Shown here piece after piece: positions 5,558-12,024 of a stretch of 13,232 nt of DNA. The stretch comes from Chloroflexota bacterium (GTDB taxonomy: Bacteria > Chloroflexota > Chloroflexia > JAMDCE01). Within the stretch, counting starts at the first letter, position 1; every line of letters starts with the position of its first letter. The notes beneath the pieces were generated by a model. That model had not been told where the DNA came from. It saw only the letters and a list, made by a program, of their open reading frames with translations, and did no database searches. Location of the stretch: NCBI GenBank assembly GCA_023489135.1, contig JAMDCE010000676.1, forward strand, positions 1 through 13,232, in the 5' to 3' direction. Position numbers and translations under genes: made by a program.

Positions 5558-6853
5558 TTATTCCGACGCCCGGCTATAAACGTATGCGGTCGACGGCACC
5601 AGCTTCCGAAGCTCGTAGGTGATGAGCTTATCGATGTAGACTTGCTTCAATGCTTCTTCCTTCGGAATGAGCAGGATGCCCGTCACGCTCCTCACGTCTC
5701 GCGAGACTACCATTCCCTCCTTGAGCTCACGCAGGGGGACAGAAACTTCGTGAGCGGGGTTGAGAGAGGGGGAGCTGTCCGATGCCCGTTTGAGGGCGAG
5801 GACCACCGACGGATCGAACGGGCCATCGTAGCCCATCTTCAGATGCGCTTCGATGAAATCGTCGAGGTTTCCCGACTTAGCCTCCTGATAGCGATCCAGC
5901 GCGTCGGCAACCGCGATGATCCGGGAAGGCAAAGGAATCGCCTCTCCTCGCAATTTATCGGGATATCCCGTGCCGTCCCATAGCTCGTGGTGGTGCCTGA
6001 CCAGCACACCGATCGACTCCAGATTGTCGACCATCTGAAGGGCAGCTTGTCCGAGGAGCGGATGCTTCCGCATGAGCGTCCGCTCACCGGGCGACAAGAA
6101 CCTTTCGTCCTTTCTCAACACCTCGTCTGGCAAGCCAATCTTGCCGATATCGTGCAGGAGAGCCGCCACTTCGACGTTCTTTACCGCATCCTCACCCAGC
6201 TCCATTTGAAGCGCGATAGATTTGCTTAGAGCGGCTATGCGCCTGGCGTGTCCACCGATGGCCCGGTTGCGCAGCTCGACCAGGCCGGTGAACACCTTGA
6301 TAGTATTGAAGAAGCTGCCCTGCAGCTGGACGTAGAGCTTCTCCAACTCGGCCTTCTTCTGCGTGACCTCGTCCGTACGGTCGTCCACCGTCCTTTGCAG
6401 GCTCTCATTCCATCGCTTGAGGAGATCATTCTGTTCCTCGATCAAGGCACGCATGCGCTGGTTATCGTGCACCAGCCGGTACTGGTCGAGGCCTTGCTTC
6501 ACGAGGTTCTTCAGCCCCTCGGGGTCCCAGGGCTTGGTCACGAATCGGTACACCTCTCCCTTGTTGATCGCCTCCACAGCCGAGAGTAGATCGGCGCAGC
6601 CGGTCAACATGATCCGCACGGTCGTCGGGCTCTTGTCGCACACTTTCTTCAAGAATTCAATGCCGCTCATTCCGGGCATGGCGTTGTCCGAGATCACCAG
6701 CCAAACGGCGTTGACATCGAGAAGCTGGAGACCCTCCTCGGCAGTCAAGGCGGTGATGATGCGGTAGCCATCCGATCGAAAAAGGCGACGGAGCGAATGA
6801 AGGATGTTTTCCTCGTCGTCAACTATCAGTATCGTCTCTTCTCGTTCATCCAT
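5558..6853 (-). CDS. REC-HD-GYP response regulator with extra C-terminal domain
   Basis: A 431-residue RpfG-like regulator. ATG at 6853 is chosen: GGAG at 6860-6863 is 6 bases upstream, whereas the longer frame would start at a TTG without a site. Receiver at about 6-125: acidic pair Asp12/Asp13, phosphoacceptor Asp56 in LVISDNAMPGMSG, Thr84, Lys107 in TKPWD. A coiled coil (about 130-180) leads to HD-GYP (about 183-350) with HDIGK (234-238), His264, HHH (287-289) and GTGYP (294-298), so metal binding and cyclic-di-GMP hydrolysis look intact. The RPYR loop of classic HD-GYP proteins is replaced by DALDRYQEAKSG. A C-terminal module (about 370-425, VPLRELKEGMVVSRDV...GILLIPKE) recurs in other regulators of this kind. 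It starts 18 bp after the histidine kinase stop and is very likely its cognate regulator. Confidence 0.93.
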   Translation of the reverse strand: MDEREETILIVDDEENILHSLRRLFRSDGYRIITALTAEEGLQLLDVNAVWLVISDNAMPGMSGIEFLKKVCDKSPTTVRIMLTGCADLLSAVEAINKGEVYRFVTKPWDPEGLKNLVKQGLDQYRLVHDNQRMRALIEEQNDLLKRWNESLQRTVDDRTDEVTQKKAELEKLYVQLQGSFFNTIKVFTGLVELRNRAIGGHARRIAALSKSIALQMELGEDAVKNVEVAALLHDIGKIGLPDEVLRKDERFLSPGERTLMRKHPLLGQAALQMVDNLESIGVLVRHHHELWDGTGYPDKLRGEAIPLPSRIIAVADALDRYQEAKSGNLDDFIEAHLKMGYDGPFDPSVVLALKRASDSSPSLNPAHEVSVPLRELKEGMVVSRDVRSVTGILLIPKEEALKQVYIDKLITYELRKLVPSTAYVYSRASE

Positions 6854-6871
6854 TGTATGCTCCAAGTCTCG

Positions 6872-8365
6872 TCACGCCTTGTGAACAAGCGGCAACTCTA
6901 CCGTGAAGGTCGTGCCCACTCCGACTTCGCTCTTGACGTAGATGTTGCCCCTATGCTTCTCGATAAGGTTGTAACTGATCGACAGGCCGAGTCCCGTGCC
7001 CTGCCCGACAGGCTTGGTGGTGAAAAAGGGATCAAATATCCTGTTCGAGATCGCCTCGGACATGCCCGGCCCGTTATCGCCGATGTCGACAAAAGCGGAC
7101 TTTTCATTAGCGCGCGTTCTTATGCATATCTCCCCGGGCCGGTCCTTCCCAATGGCCTGGCTCGCGTTTACCAGTATGTTTACGAAGACCTGGCCGATCT
7201 GATTGGGATTGCACCTGAGCTCCGGTAGGCAGCCGTAGTCCTTGCTGACCGTGCAGGTATACTTGAGCTGATTCCATACTATGTTTAGAGCGCTGTCCAT
7301 TATGGCGTTGATATCGGCCAGCTGACTCTCCCCATCGTCGGCGCGCGAGAAGGTCTTCAAATCGTGCACGATCTTGTTGACTCGCTGCGACCCCGCCAGG
7401 GATTCCCGAACCAGGTTTTCCAGGTCACCCAGCACGTATTCTATGTCCAACGTCTTCCGCAGGGAATCAAGCTCTTCGAATACCGGCGCCGCGCTTCCGT
7501 TACATACGCCGGCCAGGATTTGATGGACTTCATCCGACTTCCCTACGTACTGCTTCAAATCCCGAGCGTATTCAGACAGGGTGTTCAGGTTGCTGCTGAT
7601 GAACCCCATGGGATTGTTGATCTCGTGGGCCACACCGGCGGCAAGCTGACCGATGGAGGACATCTTTTCTGAATGTACCAGCATCGCCTGAGTTTGCTTC
7701 AGCTCCTCAACGCGCGCCTCCAAATCCTCATACAACGAGGTGTTGGCTATGGCCACCGCTATGCTATCAGCCAGAATCTGGGCCGTTAGAAGTCGACTGT
7801 CCAAAGAGTTTCCAACGTTTGCCACGATCAAGACACCCAGGCATCGCGCCCGAGAGACGAGTGGCACCAGTATCACAGTGTCAATTGTGCCGATATTGGC
7901 GAGGGCATTCTCGAAGTGAGAACGATTGCGTTCGTCCATTGTCGTGATATCTGCCGCCAATTCGCCCGAATCGAAAAACGCTATGCTCGTCTGGGTCCGG
8001 AATACCAGTCCTGGAGCCCCTTCGCTCGGTCGCAGCCTCACCAGGGCCAGCTCCGATTCTTCAAAGCCGACGCTGCCTGCCAGGTTAAGACGATCCGCTT
8101 CGGGTGCGTAAAGGAAAATGGCGGCGGCGTTAGCGGGTGGTGTTGCCTCGATCACCGTCGTCAGAATGTCCGGAAGATGTGACCTGACGCCTATGGAGCC
8201 CGCGATGGTTTGCGAGGCGCTGAAAAGAGTCGAAAGCTCGGCCGTTCGCTCTAGCACCTGCTCTTCTAGCTGGTCGCACAGTAGGGCGGACATCCTTCGA
8301 CCCGGACGCCTTGAACGATGGCATAAGGCTGATTTTAGCTTGTGGCTGTGGACAACTGGTTTCAT
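6872..8365 (-). CDS. GAF-domain sensor histidine kinase
   Basis: A soluble hybrid-free histidine kinase of about 497 residues from the ATG at 8365. The start is uncertain: the frame is open back to 8524, a GTG at 8512 and an ATG at 8293 are alternatives, and none has a convincing ribosome binding site. Domains: short basic N terminus, coiled coil (QLEEQVLERTAELS, about 32-45), GAF domain (about 47-210), second coiled coil, HisKA with the phosphorylated His247 in AAGVAHEINNP, then HATPase with N box (FVNILVNASQAI, about 394-405), G1 box DNGPG (430-434), F box FDPFFTTKP and G2 box GQGTGLGL (454-461). No membrane segment is visible, so it should sense a cytoplasmic cue through GAF. The HEINNP/GLGLSIS style is that of the HPK4-type kinases. 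The downstream REC-HD-GYP gene is its likely partner, giving phosphorylation-controlled cyclic-di-GMP breakdown. Confidence 0.9.
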   Translation of the reverse strand: MKPVVHSHKLKSALCHRSRRPGRRMSALLCDQLEEQVLERTAELSTLFSASQTIAGSIGVRSHLPDILTTVIEATPPANAAAIFLYAPEADRLNLAGSVGFEESELALVRLRPSEGAPGLVFRTQTSIAFFDSGELAADITTMDERNRSHFENALANIGTIDTVILVPLVSRARCLGVLIVANVGNSLDSRLLTAQILADSIAVAIANTSLYEDLEARVEELKQTQAMLVHSEKMSSIGQLAAGVAHEINNPMGFISSNLNTLSEYARDLKQYVGKSDEVHQILAGVCNGSAAPVFEELDSLRKTLDIEYVLGDLENLVRESLAGSQRVNKIVHDLKTFSRADDGESQLADINAIMDSALNIVWNQLKYTCTVSKDYGCLPELRCNPNQIGQVFVNILVNASQAIGKDRPGEICIRTRANEKSAFVDIGDNGPGMSEAISNRIFDPFFTTKPVGQGTGLGLSISYNLIEKHRGNIYVKSEVGVGTTFTVELPLVHKA

Positions 8366-8527
8366 CGTGAGACGTCGTCCCAGAGCTGAGCTTGTCGCCC
8401 CTGGCCTGGCGATTCGACCACCTGGTCGTGACCACTTACCCCACCGCGGCCACCGACGTAGATAGTCGTCATTTCTATCATCGACAAGCCGCGCTGGAAC
8501 TTGAGCCCCCACTTCGATTGCGACTTA
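8366..8527. other. Gap upstream of the histidine kinase; weak promoter candidate
   Basis: Between the PIN remnant and the kinase start. On the minus strand TTGTCG (8482-8487), a 17-bp spacer and TATCTA (8459-8464) could be a weak promoter (4/6 and 3/6 matches), which would place the start about 90 bases before the kinase ATG at 8365. The kinase frame itself stays open through this stretch, but the residues look like no known domain. Confidence 0.3.
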
Positions 8528-8674
8528 CTATCGGTTCTGGTATGGAAGGCGTTCCTGGCGCACATTTCCCAGGGCATCGTACTCGGGGTCCTTATGGACG
8601 AGGACGGCCCCGGCTTCGACAGCAAGAGCCGCCACCAAACAATCGGCGAGAGAACTGAGAAGAACGGCCTTGTC
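8528..8674 (-). pseudogene. Remnant of a VapC-type PIN-domain toxin (C-terminal third)
   Basis: Directly after the murJ stop and in the same frame, 48 codons read as the end of a PIN-domain ribonuclease: SSLADCLVAALAVEAG, then AVLVHKDPEYDAL and RLPYQNR before a TAG (8528-8530) and a TAA. This matches the last helix-strand-helix of VapC toxins, including the acidic residue in the LADCLVAALA helix and the DPE of the late HKDPE(Y/F) motif. There is no start codon, no ribosome binding site, and no N-terminal two thirds with the first catalytic Asp. No VapB antitoxin is visible nearby. It is most simply the scar of a toxin-antitoxin module whose 5' part was deleted when the murJ end was joined to it. 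Function as a separate protein is unlikely. Confidence 0.82.
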
Positions 8675-10252
8675 TCACCCGAATCTCGCCCGCACCGCTC
8701 GCCACCAGAGCCTGGTTTCCTCGACTCGGAGAACGTGCAGTAAGAGCAGATAGACAACAGCCAGAATTCCCACCATCGTCACCAGATAAGTTACCTGCCC
8801 GCGAATCGCCTCCGAGGCGCCCGCGCCGCTCAAGTAGGGGTTGAGGATGAGATACGCGACGAACATGGCCAGGGCAGCGATGGCGGACTTGAAAACGGTG
8901 GGCCCGAGGCCGTAACCGCGGATGCTGCCCACCGCCCGCTCGATGAGTATGAAGAGGATCACGCCGTGCAGGGAGTTCTGAACGGTGTTGGCCAGGACCA
9001 GGCCGGCCATGCCCATCGAGCCCATCAGCGCCATGCCCAGAACGACGTAGACGATCACGCCCAGCACCCCGATCAACATCGGCGTGATGGTATTCTTGCG
9101 AGCATAGAAGGCGAAAATGAGCAGCTGATCCACGGCCACGAACGGCAGCTGCGGCGCGTAATACAGGAAGGCCAGGGCGGTGCGCTCGGTGCCGTAGGCG
9201 TCGAATACGCCGTGCTGGAAGAGGAGCCGGATGATCGGCTCGCGCAGGATCGTCAACCCCACCGCCGCCGGGATAATGGCCAGCAGAACCAGCTTCAATC
9301 CGATCACCAGCGTCCCTTTGAACGATTCCAGGGAATCTTGCGCTTCCACGGCAACCGCCCCCCCGGGCGCTCCGGCCCTGGCCAAGGTAGGCAAGACGGC
9401 AAAGGAGGTCGCGGTCACGATCAGGCCCAGCGGGAACTGGATCAAGGTGGTGGCGAAGCGCATGACCGCCAAAGAGTCCTCGCCGGTGCGGGAGGCGAAG
9501 TTGCGGTCGATGGCCACGCCTATCTGAGTAACCACCAGGCCGATGGCCACCGGCGCGTAGAGCTTGAGAATCCGCGACAGCGCCGGGTGCCGCAGGCTGG
9601 AGACGAACGATAATGGCATTCCCCTCAAACCCGGCAGCTGAAATGCCAGCTGGAAAAAGGCCCCGGCCAACACCCCCAGCGCCAGGCTCGTCGCGCCCAA
9701 CCGGGAAGCAAAAGCGAAGGCAAACAGGATGATCCCGCCGTTGTAGGCGGCCACACAAAAAGCGGGGTAGGTGAAGCTCTGCCGGGAGTAAAGAATAGCC
9801 GTGGTGATGCCCGAAAGCCCCAGGAACACCACGCAGGGCAAGACCACCCTGACCATCGTGAGAGCCTCGGATTGGGCCTCCGGAGCCAGCCCGCCGGCGA
9901 GTATGGACACCACTTGCGGCGCCAGAAGCTCGAGCAAGGCGACGGCCACGACCAGAACGCCAAAGGTCCAGATCAGCACTCCCCCGGCGACGCTACCCAG
10001 CTCAGCATCGTCGTCGCCCTTGCGGTAATCAGAGAAGACCGGAATCAACGCCGCGCTGATCGCCCCCCCGATGAGAAGATCGTAGACCATGGTCGGGACG
10101 GTGGAGGCGGCGACAAAGGCCGACGTGGTGGCCGTGGGTCCGAAGAGACCGGCGATTACCTGCTCGCGTACCAGCCCCAGCAGCCGGCTGCCAACGTTCC
10201 CCAACATAATAATCGTGGCGGCGGTGGCGATTCGAGCCCTGACGCTGGTCAT
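8675..10252 (-). CDS. murJ: Lipid II flippase MurJ (MviN family)
   Basis: A 525-residue polytopic inner-membrane protein that moves lipid II across the cytoplasmic membrane for peptidoglycan synthesis. Length and composition fit the MOP-superfamily MurJ with about 14 membrane helices. Seen: the conserved N-terminal signature SRLLGLVREQVIAGLFG (22-38), with the two arginines of the SR.LG..R motif, then SAALIPVFSDYRKGD, and repeated hydrophobic segments to the end, closing with a basic tail (ETRLWWRAVRARFG). ATG at 10252 overlaps the stop of the upstream nucleotidyltransferase as ATGA, implying translational coupling; no strong ribosome binding site precedes it. Its presence indicates that the organism makes a peptidoglycan wall. 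Directly after the stop comes a PIN-toxin remnant in the same frame, so the 3' neighbourhood of murJ has been rearranged. A different MviN-like flippase substrate cannot be excluded. Confidence 0.94.
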   Translation of the reverse strand: MTSVRARIATAATIIMLGNVGSRLLGLVREQVIAGLFGPTATTSAFVAASTVPTMVYDLLIGGAISAALIPVFSDYRKGDDDAELGSVAGGVLIWTFGVLVVAVALLELLAPQVVSILAGGLAPEAQSEALTMVRVVLPCVVFLGLSGITTAILYSRQSFTYPAFCVAAYNGGIILFAFAFASRLGATSLALGVLAGAFFQLAFQLPGLRGMPLSFVSSLRHPALSRILKLYAPVAIGLVVTQIGVAIDRNFASRTGEDSLAVMRFATTLIQFPLGLIVTATSFAVLPTLARAGAPGGAVAVEAQDSLESFKGTLVIGLKLVLLAIIPAAVGLTILREPIIRLLFQHGVFDAYGTERTALAFLYYAPQLPFVAVDQLLIFAFYARKNTITPMLIGVLGVIVYVVLGMALMGSMGMAGLVLANTVQNSLHGVILFILIERAVGSIRGYGLGPTVFKSAIAALAMFVAYLILNPYLSGAGASEAIRGQVTYLVTMVGILAVVYLLLLHVLRVEETRLWWRAVRARFG

Positions 10253-10755
10253 CGTCGCCCGAGCTTCTCAAGGATTATGTTAACCAGATCCGTGGTGGAG
10301 CGCCCTTCGACGAAGGGCACGATGCGCACGGTTCCACCATAGGAGTCGACAACCTTGGCCTCGGGAAGCTCCTTTCCGGGTAGGTCACCTGTCCCATAGT
10401 CTCCACCTTTGACGTACACGTCGGGCCGGAGCATCTCCACCAGGTGCTCGGCGGTCTTTTCGGAAAAGATCACCACGGCGTCGACGCACTCCAGCGCGCC
10501 GAGCACTTCAGCACGCTCGGCCTCAGGAACTAGGGGTCGAGCTGGTCCCTTGAGGGCTCGAGCGGAATCGTCGGAGTTAAGGCCGACGACCAGGAAATCC
10601 CCCAGCGCCCTCGCCTGGCGCAGGTAGCGAACGTGGCCCACGTGGAGGATATCGAAGCAGCCATTGGTGAGGACCACCCTCTTCCCTTCCGTTCTCAGAG
10701 ATGCGCGCAGCTGCCCGAGATCGGAGAGGCCGAAGAGCTTGGCCGGCAGTTCCAT
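10249..10755 (-). CDS. rfaE2: D-glycero-beta-D-manno-heptose 1-phosphate adenylyltransferase-like nucleotidyltransferase
   Basis: A 168-residue cytoplasmic nucleotidyltransferase of the cytidylyltransferase superfamily, matching the stand-alone C-terminal half of HldE, which activates heptose 1-phosphate as ADP-heptose. Seen: the beta1 motif TNGCFDILHVGHVRYL with the catalytic HxGH (His38 to His41), GLNSDDSARALKGPARPLVP, VKGGDY (115-120) and the late signature GRSTTDLVNII (151-161). ATG at 10755 has GGGAGG about 11 bases upstream and a good promoter 50 bases before it. The kinase half of HldE is absent here and must be elsewhere if this pathway is complete. ADP-heptose is used in lipopolysaccharide cores, but also in S-layer and other glycans of bacteria lacking LPS, so it does not prove an outer membrane. 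Related glycerol-phosphate or FAD-type nucleotidyltransferases are less likely given the GRSTT motif. Confidence 0.88.
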   Translation of the reverse strand: MELPAKLFGLSDLGQLRASLRTEGKRVVLTNGCFDILHVGHVRYLRQARALGDFLVVGLNSDDSARALKGPARPLVPEAERAEVLGALECVDAVVIFSEKTAEHLVEMLRPDVYVKGGDYGTGDLPGKELPEAKVVDSYGGTVRIVPFVEGRSTTDLVNIILEKLGRR

Positions 10756-10805
10756 CCCCGCTACTACCTCCCATGCGCCTACAAGAGGACGTTTCGACGC
10801 TTGGG

Positions 10806-10834
10806 ATTCTACACCAATGCAGGGCTATCTTCAA
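10806..10834 (-). promoter_or_regulatory. Sigma70-like promoter for rfaE2-murJ
   Basis: On the minus strand TTGAAG (10829-10834), a 17-bp spacer, then TAGAAT (10806-10811): 4/6 and 5/6 matches. The predicted start near 10799 leaves a leader of about 44 bases. Its last 12 bases, TTGGTGTAGAAT, recur exactly in the opposed promoter at 11216-11227. Confidence 0.6.
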
Positions 10835-10898
10835 CTTCCTCTTTTCACAGGTACTGTACGGCGGATTGTTAGTAATACCAGAGGAGATGCGGCAAATT

Positions 10899-11030
10899 CC
10901 CTCTCCCTTTCGCAAAAGGGAGAGGGCTAGGGTGAGGGTTCCCCGTTGCGCTTCGATTCAGCAGCCTTCGATGTCATATTCACGGGGTCACCCTCACCCT
11001 AGCCCTCTCCCTCGGCCGCGAGGGAGAGGG
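10899..11030. repeat. REP/BIME-like palindromic element: two hairpin units in inverted orientation
   Basis: Left unit: a 12-bp stem CCCTCTCCCTTT (10899-10910) with AAAGGGAGAGGG (10915-10926), loop CGCA, then the tail CTAGGGTGAGGGT to 10939. Right unit: the mirror image, with tail and stem from 10990 and a 12-bp hairpin CCCTCTCCCTCG (11003-11014) with 11019-11030, loop GCCG. Bases 10918-10939 and 10990-11011 form a perfect 22-bp inverted repeat around a 50-base centre, so either two small hairpins or one large one can form. Similar 'CCCTCACCCTAGCCCTCTCC' strings are familiar as dispersed intergenic repeats in many bacterial genomes. The different loops (TTTCGCAAAA, TCGGCCGCGA) show that the two units are not simple duplicates. 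Confidence 0.85.
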
Positions 11031-11198
11031 GACAATGCGGAAGCGCTGCCTGCTCCGGCGCCCTTAACCTATTTCCGCAATATTCTGAACACGACCTTTC
11101 CCGCGCAACCGAGCGAAGGATGGCTCGTTATATAGCAGGGGGCACCTTCCTCTGGCCGCCAAAGGGCTAAACGATTCAGTCTCGCCGAGCGGTTGCTG

Positions 11199-11227
11199 TT
11201 GCACACAGCTTCCAGTTGGTGTAGAAT
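11199..11227 (+). promoter_or_regulatory. Promoter candidate for the glycosyltransferase operon
   Basis: TTGCAC (11199-11204), a 17-bp spacer, TAGAAT (11222-11227). The -10 is a 5/6 match, the -35 only 3/6. The predicted start near 11234 gives a leader of about 66 bases. It shares the 12-mer TTGGTGTAGAAT with the opposed rfaE2 promoter. Confidence 0.45.
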
Positions 11228-11299
11228 TACCAGTGGCTTTGCCGGGCTCCGATGCCCTCGTTGGGGAACGGCGCCGGGCCAATGCCCTGATGCGGAGGG

Positions 11300-11998
11300 A
11301 TGTTGCCCAGCATATCGGTCGTTCTGCCGGCTTACAACGAGCAGGAGAATCTTCCACGGCTTGTCGCCGCGGTCCTTGAGACTATGCAGGAGGTCTGCGT
11401 CGACTACGAAATAATCGTCGTCGACGACGGGAGCAAGGACCGTACGGCTGAGGTTACCCGCGAGCTGGCAGCAAGGCATCCTTCGGTCAGGCTGGTGAAG
11501 CACGATGTCAATCAAGGATACGGCGCCGCCGTCCACTCGGGCTTCTACGCGGCGACCAAGGATCTCGTCCTTATGACCGATGCCGATGCCCAGTTTGACG
11601 TGAGGGAGATCTCGAAGCTGCTGCCGTTCATCGGCGAGGCCGACCTGGTGATAGGATACCGCGCCCAGCGGCAGGACCCGTTTGTCCGCAAGCTTAACGC
11701 CTGGGGCTGGAAGCTACTCATAAACGCGCTATTTGGCTACACGGCGCGCGATGTCGACTGCGCTTTCAAGCTCTTCAAGCGAGAGATACTGGATAATATC
11801 ACCATCGAATCGCGCGGCGCGACCTTTAGCGCCGAGTTCCTCGTCCGTTCCAGGAGGAAGGGCTATCGAATCCGGGAGGTCCCGGTGACTCATCTTCCGC
11901 GGCTGGCAGGAAACCCGACCGGGGCGCGCATAGACGTGATACTACGGGCCTTTCGGGAATTGATACGCTTCCACCGCAGGCTGCGCGAAGAAGAATAG
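11300..11998 (+). CDS. Family 2 glycosyltransferase, dolichol-phosphate-mannose-synthase-like
   Basis: A 232-residue GT-A-fold glycosyltransferase that moves a sugar from a nucleotide donor, probably to a polyprenyl phosphate or a membrane-linked glycan on the cytoplasmic face. Seen: ISVVLPAYNEQENL (5-18), the nucleotide-binding VVDDGSKDRT (40-49), NQGYGAAVHSGF (71-82), the metal-binding DAD of TDADAQFD (93-100), GYRAQRQDP, and DVDCAFKLFKR (151-161), all in the DPM1/GtrB style. It stops after the catalytic domain, without GtrA-like membrane helices. The start is unusual: the frame is closed by a TGA at 11288, and the only ATG (11300) stands one base after GGAGG; the next codon, TTG at 11303, is the sole alternative. 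A GT4 gene follows 26 bp later, so the two are likely co-transcribed in a surface-glycan operon. Confidence 0.9.
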   Translation: MLPSISVVLPAYNEQENLPRLVAAVLETMQEVCVDYEIIVVDDGSKDRTAEVTRELAARHPSVRLVKHDVNQGYGAAVHSGFYAATKDLVLMTDADAQFDVREISKLLPFIGEADLVIGYRAQRQDPFVRKLNAWGWKLLINALFGYTARDVDCAFKLFKREILDNITIESRGATFSAEFLVRSRRKGYRIREVPVTHLPRLAGNPTGARIDVILRAFRELIRFHRRLREEE

Positions 11999-12024
11999 AG
12001 CTACTGTGCCATTGAGGGCTGCCA

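Larger units (their letters stand above)
10756..11299. other. 544-bp divergent intergenic region
   Basis: Lies between the minus-strand rfaE2 and the plus-strand GT2 gene. It holds two opposed promoters (10806-10834 and 11199-11227) and, between them, a palindromic repeat element (10899-11030). Open frames crossing it, such as the one from 10701 to 11135, run through both hairpins and look like nothing known, so I call no gene here. Confidence 0.7.

Noticed and set aside
8592..9758. 388-codon minus-strand frame within murJ in another frame
   Set aside because: Arginine- and glycine-rich shadow of murJ; the 525-residue MurJ frame carries the real motifs. It also masks the true PIN relic, which is in a different frame.
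10899..11030. CRISPR array or paired terminators
   Set aside because: Only two units, in opposite orientation with no regular spacers, so not CRISPR; no T runs after the stems, so poor terminators.
10701..11135. 144-codon plus-strand frame across the intergenic region
   Set aside because: Runs through both hairpins of the palindromic element and the rfaE2 start; low-complexity charged and proline-rich translation.
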